From an archaeon (GTDB lineage Archaea; Thermoproteota; Thermoprotei_A; Marsarchaeales; Marsarchaeaceae): a stretch of 58,318 bases of DNA. Numbering within the stretch: the stretch's first letter is position 1; every line of letters begins with the position of its first letter. The stretch lies in contig JAKAWJ010000004.1 in the NCBI GenBank assembly GCA_021817005.1, forward strand, positions 1 through 58,318, read 5' to 3'. Shown piece by piece: positions 15,661-22,654 of the stretch. A program made the translations under genes and the position numbers. The notes under the pieces were generated by a model. The model saw only the letters and a program-made list of their open reading frames with translations, was not told the origin of the DNA and searched no databases.

Positions 15661-16085
15661 GTCCGGGACGCGGGCGCCGTCTTCTGAAGTTCCTCGAATA
15701 TCTGCTTTCTCACACGATTGCGGACGTAGCTCCCGGCGAAGGGCCCGACGAGTTTCATAAGGCCCTTCCCCTTTATGTCCACCTTCACAGTAAGCTCGGT
15801 GTTGCCGTTGGGGAGGGACTCGAAGAGGTTGACGAAAGTCCCGTCCCAGCCGGGGGTGAACTCCTCAATGTCAATCCGGTTCGGTGGAATCACCCTGTGG
15901 GTTTCGTTTACCTTGCCATAGCGCCTGTCGCCCAGCTCGATATACTCGACATCCCCTTCCTTCTTGATGAGGCGGACGCTCGTGTGGGCGGAGAAGAGCT
16001 TCGGCCAGTTGTTGTAGTCTGACATCAGTGAAAAGAGTTTCTCACTCGGGACAGGTATCTCACCAGATACCTCGACCTGAACCAA
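15657..16085 (-). CDS. SRPBCC family protein (coenzyme Q-binding/cyclase-like)
   Basis: 142 residues with a clean helix-grip pattern: MVQVEVSGEIPVPSEKLFSL, MSDYNNWPKLFSAHTSVRLI, WDGTFVNLFESLPNGNTELT, VKVDIKGKGLMKLVGPF and a long C-terminal helix (VRNRVRKQIFEELQK). The D-Y-x-x-W-P motif after helix 1 is typical of polyketide-cyclase/COQ10-like SRPBCC proteins. The ligand is unknown. The stop codon sits on the truncation point of the integrase remnant, so the gene's intact end marks a recombination junction. Confidence 0.7.
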   Translation of the reverse strand: MVQVEVSGEIPVPSEKLFSLMSDYNNWPKLFSAHTSVRLIKKEGDVEYIELGDRRYGKVNETHRVIPPNRIDIEEFTPGWDGTFVNLFESLPNGNTELTVKVDIKGKGLMKLVGPFAGSYVRNRVRKQIFEELQKTAPASRT

Positions 16086-16765
16086 CTCGCAGGACTATTG
16101 CCTTCAGGTTATTATCCCTTATGCAACAGTTCGTCAGAAGGCAGAAATCATTCATGCGCTTTTCAACCAAGGGATAGTCGGTGACTCCATCATTCAACCC
16201 TGCGTTCGCGTCGGGTGGAATTCCGAGCCATGATTCACGGCGTAGGGGCCCCGCGAAACAGATTTTGCTTGGTTGGAGCCCAGAAGCCGAGATTCTCGTA
16301 AAACAGGATAGTTCGCGGAAATGGAGCCTCAAATTGGCAAAGAGTATCAAACTCGTCGGCTACCCTGAGCACAGGGGATAGGAGATTCGAACCAATTTCG
16401 AGGGGAAAACTTTCGTAGCCTTTCGTCCAGTTCAAGAGTGGCAGGATGACTTATTACAAAAGCTAAAGATAAAGACATAGCACATAGTGCATCTCTCACT
16501 GTCCTGATTGGACGCACCCCGCATACTGTTTGGGGACAACGGCTGGGGGCAGTGCCCAAACTGCAAGCAGGTCATCCGTGAAGGGTGTCATCAAATGTAC
16601 GGATTTCATTGTAGGAATCCGTGCTCCTCACAACTCACCTCACGTCGATTCTCCTGCAGAGTCCCGTCTTGGTCCAAAGCAGAGTCGTGTGTCGCGTGTT
16701 AGCTACAGTCGAAAGTACAGGCCTGTCTCTATCACAGAAATATTGTGTGCGGCTCTGCTCGGCTC
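16086..16765. other. decayed stretch
   Basis: 680 bases without an intact gene. On the minus strand between about 16440 and 16240 one frame reads LLSPVLRVADEFDTLCQFEA then PRTILFYENLGFWAP, which looks coding, and another frame continues downstream. A frameshifted relic is likely, but I cannot name it. The remainder shows nothing. Confidence 0.3.
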
Positions 16766-17194
16766 TCAGATTCGCAGAGCGTCTGTCTCGAAGTAGATTC
16801 TGGCGTGGGTTATCTTGCCGCCCGAGACGTCGTAACTCACGCACAGGGGGACGTGCACTTCTTTGGCGGATGGGTGGACGCCCGCGAATTCCAAGTTCTG
16901 CTTACCAAAAAAATCTGCTTCCAGCACGGCTTTCCCTTCGCCCACGACCAGGTTTCTGGGCTCGTACTGTGCTGTGAAGGCTTTGGTGTAAAAGTAGTCC
17001 AGTAACTGGGCAACGGACTCTCTGCCCGAGGCCTTTTGACCGGAAGCCATTACTTCGAAAACGACGTTGTCCGCGAGAGCAGAGGTGTCGTGACCGTGGA
17101 GGTACCTTTCGACCACGTTTCGTGTTTCTTCGACCGAGGTCAAATCGCTTGCCTTATCATGGTAATTCCTAAGCATATAACCGTATCTCTGCAA
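16766..17194 (-). CDS. NTF2/SnoaL-like protein
   Basis: About 142 residues (or 136 from the ATG at 17176). The pattern SVEETRNVVERYLHGHDTSA, LADNVVFEVMASGQKASGRE, SVAQLLDYFYTKAF and a final strand set with GKITHARIYFETDAL matches the SnoaL/NTF2-like cone fold. Such proteins act as cyclases, isomerases or ligand-binding proteins; no catalytic residue can be fixed. It is the last gene of the PadR-led minus-strand operon, starting 2 bases after the extended TRASH frame ends. Confidence 0.65.
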   Translation of the reverse strand: MQRYGYMLRNYHDKASDLTSVEETRNVVERYLHGHDTSALADNVVFEVMASGQKASGRESVAQLLDYFYTKAFTAQYEPRNLVVGEGKAVLEADFFGKQNLEFAGVHPSAKEVHVPLCVSYDVSGGKITHARIYFETDALRI

Positions 17195-17228
17195 GTTATT
17201 CCACAGGTAACATGTCAGCGCAGCGCGA

Positions 17229-17315
17229 CTAGCAGAAGTAGTGTTCCACTCCTTGCAGCACTCTCTTGTACGTGTACTCCCCGGTCAGCTCCATCCCACA
17301 CTCTTCGCAGTTCAA
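17229..17315 (-). CDS. mini TRASH/YHS-type metal-binding peptide, cut by TAG
   Basis: A 28-residue frame starting at the TTG that overlaps the TGA of the thioredoxin-like gene (TTGA). It reads LNCEECGMELTG, then YTYKRVLQGVEHYFC and a TAG at 17229-17231. The same frame goes on with SRCADMLPVE to a TAA at 17196. With the stop skipped, the cysteines fall as C-x2-C...C-x3-C, exactly the TRASH metal-binding pattern, so the TAG lies between Cys3 and Cys4. Either the gene is a recent pseudogene, the short three-Cys peptide works, or the stop is read through. Confidence 0.45.
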   Translation of the reverse strand: MNCEECGMELTGEYTYKRVLQGVEHYFC

Positions 17316-17554
17316 CCCTTCGTCCTCCTCCTGATGGCTTCGTCGCGCTCCGGCACTCCGACGAATGCTACGCTCCACTCGATTATCGTGGTGGGCACGC
17401 TCAGAATTTTGGATTCCGAAACCCGCTTTTCCCCGAGGGAAGTAGCTATGTCGACCTCGTCGTAACGTAAGTCGACCACCTCCCTGATGCTCCTCCAGGG
17501 CTCTCTCGCACTTGGGCTGCCCTCGAAGTATAACAGCTCCACAGTCTCGCCCAC
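17312..17554 (-). CDS. thioredoxin/glutaredoxin-like protein without active-site cysteines
   Basis: 80 residues from a GTG one base after the PadR stop. ETVELLYFEGSPSAREPWRS, then IREVV and later KILSVPTTIIEWSVAFVGVP match small thioredoxin-fold proteins: first strand, active-site loop, helix, cis-Pro (SVPT) and strand. In redox-active relatives the loop is G-C-P-x-C; here it is G-S-P-S-A, so both cysteines are lost. It is probably a binding or scaffold version, or decaying. It sits between PadR and the TRASH peptide, suggesting metal or thiol stress as the theme. Confidence 0.55.
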   Translation of the reverse strand: MGETVELLYFEGSPSAREPWRSIREVVDLRYDEVDIATSLGEKRVSESKILSVPTTIIEWSVAFVGVPERDEAIRRRTKG

Positions 17555-17555
17555 G

Positions 17556-17915
17556 TCACCACCACATCTCCCTTAGCTGAGAGACGCCCTCGAGCCACTC
17601 ACCTCTGAATTTGTCATAGTCCTTCAGAGCATCCTTGCCCTTCGCCGTGATCCTGAACGGCCTCCTTGCCTTCTCTCCCTTCGTCTCGCTCCGCGTCTGC
17701 TCGATGTAGCCCTTCTCTTCAAGCCACGTGAGCGTGGGATAGATTGCTGATGGCCCGGGCCGCCACATCCCCCTCGTCCTCTGGAAAATCTCCTCCATCA
17801 TCTCGAAGCCGTGCATCGGCCTCTCGGAAAGCAGCCGGAGGATGTAGGGTTTGAGCATGCCCTGGGGCACGACGTTCACCCTGAAGGGACCGCACCTGCA
17901 CCATCCTCCCGGCAT
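17556..17915 (-). CDS. PadR family transcriptional regulator
   Basis: 119 residues. After a short Cys-containing N-terminus (GGWCRCGPF) comes a complete PadR winged helix: MLKPYILRLLSERPMHGFEM, WRPGPSAIYPTLTWLEEKGY, and the wing with RRPFRITAKGKDALKDY. PadR proteins are usually repressors of adjacent genes. A perfect palindrome upstream of the operon (18127-18144) is its likely operator. AAGGAG lies 11 bases before the ATG. The N-terminal C-x-C could join a metal- or thiol-sensing site, which is inference. Confidence 0.85.
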   Translation of the reverse strand: MPGGWCRCGPFRVNVVPQGMLKPYILRLLSERPMHGFEMMEEIFQRTRGMWRPGPSAIYPTLTWLEEKGYIEQTRSETKGEKARRPFRITAKGKDALKDYDKFRGEWLEGVSQLREMWW

Positions 17916-17921
17916 CGCCCT

Positions 17922-18107
17922 CTACTCCTTCTTTTCCTTGAGTGACTGGATCCTCTTCTCCAAGGCGGTTATCTCAGACTCCAGGCCCGCCTTGTAGTCC
18001 TCCAGCTCCTCCACCGCCTCGTCCCTGCTCGTGGGCCAAAAATAATCCGGCCCGGAGCAGCAACAGCAGCACTGGCCGCTCCTCCCGTATCGATGCATGT
18101 TTTCCAT
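17922..18107 (-). CDS. small Cys-rich coiled-coil protein (DUF5320-like)
   Basis: 61 residues: MENMHRYGRSGQ followed by five consecutive cysteines, then a WPTSRDEAVEELEDYKAGLE coiled coil that runs to the C-terminus (ALEKRIQSLKEKKE). The layout of a Gly/Cys/Arg head and an alpha-helical coiled-coil tail resembles DUF5320-type proteins that often sit next to PadR genes or Fe-S/redox genes in archaea. It is first in the operon, right after the palindrome. The Cys cluster suggests metal binding; function unknown. Confidence 0.65.
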   Translation of the reverse strand: MENMHRYGRSGQCCCCCSGPDYFWPTSRDEAVEELEDYKAGLESEITALEKRIQSLKEKKE

Positions 18108-18126
18108 CGCCTCTGATTATACCCGC

Positions 18127-18144
18127 TATATCAGGAGTGATATA
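18127..18144. promoter_or_regulatory. operator palindrome of the PadR operon
   Basis: TATATCA-GGAG-TGATATA is a perfect 7-4-7 inverted repeat, 19 bases upstream of the first gene. On the minus strand it contains TATA-like TTATATCA, so a bound repressor would block TBP. Spacing and symmetry fit a PadR dimer. A second TATA-like GGTATAATC lies between it and the gene. Confidence 0.65.
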
Positions 18145-18821
18145 AGTGCTGAGGGGGCCAGCGTTTCCAGAGTGCCGGTCACAAAGGAGAACGTGATACA
18201 AGACGGCATAAGAGCGAGAAATTCGGGTGGTCACCTGGGGATGCTGGGCGCATCCGCAATTAGCTTGAGCCTCTCGAAAGCGGCGTTCGAAGAATGCGAA
18301 AGGAGGTTGAGGCTCGAAATCTCACAATTTAGCAGTTTGCGAAAGTGTGGAGGTTTGTGTGCTTGAGCCACCGTTGGCGCTTAAACCAATCGGTTTTTCA
18401 GAAACCACGAAAAAGCTTCGGAGATTAGGTGCTTGGTAACCCGTGACGCTCACAGTGGAACGATTCAAGCTTTCAATCCGCGTGTTGTTCGCGCCGCTCT
18501 GTTGAGCATTCGGGGGGTCTTAAGGGGCAATGGTGTTATACAGCAACGTAGCCTCGGAAAAGCTGCGCTTTAGGCTCTGTTGCGCTATTCGCGGCGTAGT
18601 GCACCGAGTGTGACACACGTTAGTCGCCTATATGCACATCATTCTGAAAACATCACAAACCTTGTAAGCTTTAACCTAACATCTAGCTTTTATCCTAGTT
18701 TTGCGGTTCTGACTCTAGTGAAGCTGCGCAGAATCTATCGAGAAGCGGTTGCACAGGCCTAGAATACCAGTATTACGTCATCTCCCGCGTAGGACGCAGG
18801 TAGATTTTAATTGTCATTTGG
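18145..18821. other. gene-free stretch
   Basis: About 680 bases with no convincing frame, repeat or RNA that I can identify. AT-rich pieces near 18650-18720 and 18790-18815 may hold promoter elements. Confidence 0.35.
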
Positions 18822-19892
18822 CTATGCGGGTCCGCTTTGCGTAAAGGCGTTCTTGATTACTGGGTCAATCAACGTATATCTTCCCCTGTCAGTCCTTGTA
18901 ACGTAGCCTCTTTTTTCCAGCGATACCAAATACCTTCTGAGTTCTGCGTCATAAACAACCCTCTTATTTTTCCTTTCTAAATACTCCTTTAATTCGCCCC
19001 ATCTTTCATAACCATTAGAGAGTGCGCGTATCATGGTAATGTACTCACTCGAGAAATGGCTGAGTTCGCTTATTGCACTGTTTGCTGCTACTTGTAACAC
19101 TTCCTCCACGACTGTGTTTGTGGCCTTGCCAATTCTCACAGATCTGTGTCCAAACTCCGTTAACCAACCAGCTATCCCATCAAGCGTGTTGACAGCGCAC
19201 TCCAAGACTTCTTTAGGCGCGTCGATACCAGCTTGTCTGAACCCTTCCTTTAAAAAGGTTAACGAATTTTGTTCGTCGAATCTGGAAACTCTAACTTCCT
19301 CTATATGCCTCCCATAGAGTGGTGAAGACGGATCTTCTATTTTCAGAAAATCGTACAGGAGCCCTGCTTCTGACCCGGTTAAGATGAAGGTTGTGTTTTT
19401 ACAGTAATCGTAGCAGTGGGCGAGTAGTGACAACACTTCATGGCCCAGCTTGCCCCTCATGTTTTGTGCCTCGTCGAAGGCTATCACCACTCTCCCTGTT
19501 TCGCACACCCTGTCCATAATCTCTAAGAGAGAAGCCCTTTCTTCTGGCTTCCAAGATAGGGATACACTTAGTCCGAAAAACGAAATTCCCTTAATGTGGC
19601 CCAAAGCGCTACTTAGGCTTCCCTTTTTGTTAAGCTGGGATAATGCCTCAGAAAGCGCCGAATAAAGCGTCCTGAATGACGTTATCGGAAACCTCACATC
19701 TATTAATGCGTGCTGAATGTCCATTTCATTTAAGAACACTTTCAATATGGATGTCTTTCCAATCCTTCTAATCCCGGTGAGCAGTACTATTGGCTCTGAT
19801 AGTGATGAGTGGAGCAAACGCAGTTCATTCTCTCTGCCATAAAGCTCCTCTCTGGTCTCTTTGGGTCTGCCGTCAAAGAATATTACTATCAC
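18822..19892 (-). CDS. archaeal AAA+ ATPase (ATP_bind/Arch_ATPase family)
   Basis: 356 residues. ELYGRENELRLLHSSL leads into Walker A (GIRRIGKTSILK) near residue 40. Walker B is VVIAFDEAQNM near residue 135, followed by FILTGSEAGLLYDFL, the sensor-1/lid region with the usual T-G-S and then YGRHIEEVRVSRFDEQ. The C-terminal 90 residues are a winged helix (LEKRGYVTRTDRGRYTLIDP). These STAND-like archaeal ATPases are very common near mobile elements; no specific function is known for this one. Low GC compared with the core genes suggests acquisition. Confidence 0.85.
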   Translation of the reverse strand: MIVIFFDGRPKETREELYGRENELRLLHSSLSEPIVLLTGIRRIGKTSILKVFLNEMDIQHALIDVRFPITSFRTLYSALSEALSQLNKKGSLSSALGHIKGISFFGLSVSLSWKPEERASLLEIMDRVCETGRVVIAFDEAQNMRGKLGHEVLSLLAHCYDYCKNTTFILTGSEAGLLYDFLKIEDPSSPLYGRHIEEVRVSRFDEQNSLTFLKEGFRQAGIDAPKEVLECAVNTLDGIAGWLTEFGHRSVRIGKATNTVVEEVLQVAANSAISELSHFSSEYITMIRALSNGYERWGELKEYLERKNKRVVYDAELRRYLVSLEKRGYVTRTDRGRYTLIDPVIKNAFTQSGPA

Positions 19893-20056
19893 CCTGTTAT
19901 GTAACTAACACCCTATTAGTTTTAAGCCTTCGTGTTCGCATTGACCGATCATCAATGCGACTTACGGTCTAAAACGTCATAGTGTGAATTGTACAGGTAA
20001 TTGCGTGGTGAAAAAGGGCTGTGCAAGCAACTTGAAATGTCTTTCTAATATGCGTT

Positions 20057-20239
20057 TTAAGTGGTGGAGCGCTGACCGAACCGCGCTGGTTCGCGGAGCG
20101 ATTTAAGGGGAACAAGAAACAAACCTTCTTCTACCTCCACAAACTCAACTTTGCTTCCCTGCCGAAGACCGTACATCTTTCTTATTTTTGAAGGAATGGT
20201 CACCATGCTCTTGCTCGTGACTGTCGCAACTTGTCTCAT
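20057..20239 (-). CDS. AbrB/SpoVT-type DNA-binding protein
   Basis: 60 residues from the ATG at 20239: RQVATVTSKSMVTIPSKIRK, then MYGLRQGSKVEFVEVEEGL and FLVPL. This is the swapped-hairpin AbrB fold (V-T-I-P-x-x-I-R, G-L-x-x-G-x-x-V-E-F) found in antitoxins and archaeal regulators. An in-frame extension to 20314 exists but adds nothing family-like. No toxin partner is beside it. Downstream are only 163 bases on the 19.9 kb side before the ATPase gene. Confidence 0.7.
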   Translation of the reverse strand: MRQVATVTSKSMVTIPSKIRKMYGLRQGSKVEFVEVEEGLFLVPLKSLREPARFGQRSTT

Positions 20240-20457
20240 ATTTTCGGCACCATGAATATCAGCTCTAACCACGTATTTGTGCATAATACATGGTGAATAA
20301 TCTTGGAATTCCAAAATTAGCTGGGAATGAGTCGAGTGTGTTCACGGACTGAACTTGCTTAGCCTCTTGAAGATACTTCCCCCGCGTGGAGACAAAATGA
20401 CTCCTGGTCCTTGGCTACGAGTAAAGCAACAAACGCAACCCATTACTGCAGTTTCGG

Positions 20458-20594
20458 TGGGGGCGAGGGGACTTGAACCCCCGACCATCGGGTCTCGCCG
20501 CACGGTCGCTCCAGAGCCAAGTCATCCTCCGGCTGGAGTCAACATCAATATTCGTTCTGGAGCCCGGTGCTCTACCATGCTGAGCTACGCCCCC
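20458..20594 (-). tRNA. tRNA-Trp (anticodon CCA) with a 63-base intron
   Basis: Read on the minus strand: acceptor GGGGGCG / CGCCCCC (20594-20588 and 20465-20459), discriminator A at 20458, D-stem GCTC/GAGC, anticodon stem CCGGG, loop CTCCAG with anticodon CCA, and T-arm GGGGG-TTCAAGT-CCCCT. A 63-base intron (20556-20494) lies after position 37, the canonical archaeal site, leaving a 74-base tRNA. The base at 43 does not pair with 27. The intron repeats the hexamer CTCCAG of the anticodon loop and contains its complement CTGGAG. CCA is not encoded. Confidence 0.9.
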
Positions 20595-20869
20595 GCAGCG
20601 TCGGCAGGCAAACCATCGGGTTTCGGGATTCCCTGCTTGCCCGCGGTTTCTTCCGGCTTGAAACAGCCTCCACTTTGGCTTAAAAAGTCTTCGACCTGCT
20701 TCCCGCCGCGTACGCTCAGCTCCCGCGGGGCTCTTTAGCTCCTCGCCACGTGAGTAGGCACTCAAAGGAACCTTCAGTACGCACAACAGCAGGCTGGGGC
20801 GAGAGCGTCCTCGAGAGCTCTGGCGAATTCTTTAACACCAGGCCAGTCGTAAGACAACCGTAAAGAGGG

Positions 20870-21085
20870 TTGACTCCCAAGGAATACGAGCTCTTGAAAG
20901 GCATGGGCGACTGCTACCGCACCTGCCACGCGGACTTCGAAGACACGGTGGAGATGGTGGCAGGCAATCGAGGACTCGACCCAGAGAATGTAAAGCAAAT
21001 ATTGTCCACGCTCAAGGCGAGACACGGAAGCGACGCCGACTACAGAGCGCTGAGAGAGCGCCTGCCCGAGGACTTCCCAATTTGA
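20870..21085 (+). CDS. small conserved-looking helical protein
   Basis: 71 residues from TTG: TPKEYELLKGMGDCYRTCHA, then DFEDTVEMVAGNRGLDPENV and KQILSTLKARHG. It is all-helical with a Cys-x3-Cys pair and looks like a small regulatory or helical-bundle protein. It begins an operon with the HDO-like gene (4-base gap) and the Ta0938-type zinc protein. AGAGGG lies directly upstream of the start. Function unknown. Confidence 0.6.
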   Translation: MTPKEYELLKGMGDCYRTCHADFEDTVEMVAGNRGLDPENVKQILSTLKARHGSDADYRALRERLPEDFPI

Positions 21086-21089
21086 GGTT

Positions 21090-21998
21090 GTGCCATCCAG
21101 TTTGAAGTGTCCCGCTTGTGCAGCTAAGCTCGGGAAAAATCCGCCCGAAACCCTCGCTTCGCACATGTATCGCATGGCCAGGGCGAGTAACCCAGAGCAC
21201 GTGATGTGGCTGAACCAGAATATCTCGAAGAAGAAGGTTTCGGAGCGCGAACTCTCGGAGCTTCTTGCTGACTTCCTTGACTTCTCGAAGACAGGATTGA
21301 AGAAGTGGCTGCGGCTGAAATTCATCCAGAAATTCTACGGCCGTGAACCCCACCCCTTTGTGCTTGCGCTCCAGCACCCATCAAGGGAAGTGCTTCTGGG
21401 CTACGTCATCGAACACCAGCACTTTCTCAGGCAGTGGGTTCGCTCCTGCTCTTACATCATGGCAAAGACTGAAGAAGAGGACGTAACGCACTACGAGCTC
21501 GATAACATCAATACCGAGTTCGGCGGTTTCGGCACCGAGCGACCATCGCACTATGAACTCCTTCTGCGAATGGGCGAATCTCTGGGGCTTGCCCGGGAGA
21601 AAGTGCTCTCCACCCCGCCACTTCCGGACACCCGCTGGGCGCTGCGCGTGTGGGACCGGATTGCGGCAAGAGACGATTGGGTGGAAGCAATGGCAGCGAT
21701 GCACGGCCTCGAACTGATAGCTGACCGCTCCGTAAAGGAAGACGGCGCGACGCTCACCTACTTCGACCCGGGAATTCTATCCGGTAACGAGGTTCCGTCC
21801 GCAGCCGCGGCCTTCCTTCGAGAGGGTTACGAGGCGGACGTAGTGCATTCGGGCGAAGCGCTGGACCTCGTGGAAAAGTATGCAAGAGAAAAAGGTAACG
21901 AGCCTGATGTGCAGGCCACCTTCCTTCGGTCGCTTGACGCGTTTGACTGCTATTTGATGGCGAGACTTCAGAGGTCGAGAATGCTTGCCTCGCACTGA
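21090..21998 (+). CDS. heme-oxygenase-like diiron (HDO/TenA-like) protein with N-terminal Zn finger
   Basis: 302 residues from GTG. The N-terminus has CPAC followed by spaced histidines (LASHMYRMARASNPEH), a C2H2-like knuckle. The rest is helical with the iron-ligand pattern of heme-oxygenase-like diiron enzymes: YVIEHQHFLRQWVRSCSYIM, NINTEFGGFG, AAMHGLELIADRS and DVVHSGEALDLVEKYA, providing E/H pairs on different helices. HDOs perform oxidations and carbon-carbon cleavage; the substrate is unknown. It overlaps the next gene by 14 bases. Confidence 0.65.
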   Translation: MPSSLKCPACAAKLGKNPPETLASHMYRMARASNPEHVMWLNQNISKKKVSERELSELLADFLDFSKTGLKKWLRLKFIQKFYGREPHPFVLALQHPSREVLLGYVIEHQHFLRQWVRSCSYIMAKTEEEDVTHYELDNINTEFGGFGTERPSHYELLLRMGESLGLAREKVLSTPPLPDTRWALRVWDRIAARDDWVEAMAAMHGLELIADRSVKEDGATLTYFDPGILSGNEVPSAAAAFLREGYEADVVHSGEALDLVEKYAREKGNEPDVQATFLRSLDAFDCYLMARLQRSRMLASH

Positions 21999-22284
21999 AA
22001 ATATTTGCGCGCTTTGCGGCTCGAGCTGGGGAAACGTATGGCGAACAGTTGGTGGGAGGCGGCTCTTCTTCTGCTGCAAAGTGTGCGAAAGGGAGTATCT
22101 CGCTACACTTAAAGAAATTAAGAAGAGGACTGGTTGGAAGAAGCTGGAAGCTGTCAGATTCGAGGGCGGGCGACGAGGAAGGCGGTGCGTTGCAAAGAGC
22201 GGAGAGAAGAGCTATACCCTGATGGCGAGCTACGACAGGGCGGGCAGGATTCAGTTTGCATCGGAGGCTGAGTCCGACCTATAG
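21985..22284 (+). CDS. Ta0938-family zinc protein (TRASH-like)
   Basis: 99 residues. The N-terminus has CALCGSSWGNVWRTVGGRRL then FFCCKVCEREY, giving C-x2-C...C-C-x2-C, the zinc site of the Ta0938 family first known in Thermoplasma. The C-terminal half is a basic beta-rich domain (KLEAVRFEGGRRGRRCVAKS). It is translationally coupled to the HDO gene. The family is uncharacterised; a metal-chaperone or nucleic-acid-binding role is inference. Confidence 0.7.
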   Translation: MPRTENICALCGSSWGNVWRTVGGRRLFFCCKVCEREYLATLKEIKKRTGWKKLEAVRFEGGRRGRRCVAKSGEKSYTLMASYDRAGRIQFASEAESDL

Positions 22285-22654
22285 GCGTCTCCGCAGGGGC
22301 TCTGAACGCTTGGCTTCACAGGGGCTTCCGGGCCAACTCTTCGAGAATGCAGCAGTCCAGCTCGAGACGAGCCGGACACGTGAGAGCGCATTTGAGCGTG
22401 CGGGTGATTGAATTTCCACTGGTTCCTCTGCAAGCGGCTGAACGCTGCAGAAGAACTGAACTGGATTTAGAAGAGAAGTTGTACCATCTTATTGGTGCGT
22501 GCTTTCTGCTCGCCAGTGATAAATTTGGAACCTGACTGGGTAACTCTCTTGCACTCGTGCTTCTAAGAAGAAGTGGTTTGGCGCCCAGAGACTCCACTCC
22601 CGACACCCGCCGCACTTCGCAAACGGTTAAGATAGGCAGCTCTAAAGCGGGGAT
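22285..22654. other. intergenic region before the amidohydrolase gene
   Basis: 370 bases with no coding frame I trust. The last part (CTCTAAAGCGGGGATATG region) has a short purine-rich element just before the ATG of the next gene. Nothing else recognised. Confidence 0.35.

Noticed and set aside
20494-20556. Box C/D guide RNA inside the tRNA-Trp intron
   Set aside because: GATG and GATGA occur, but no CUGA D or D' boxes at correct distance, so the call is not supported by what I can see.
20458-20594. tRNA-Trp as proven attachment site of the 1-20 kb region
   Set aside because: I could not find a repeated copy of the tRNA 3' end elsewhere in the window, so only proximity supports the idea.
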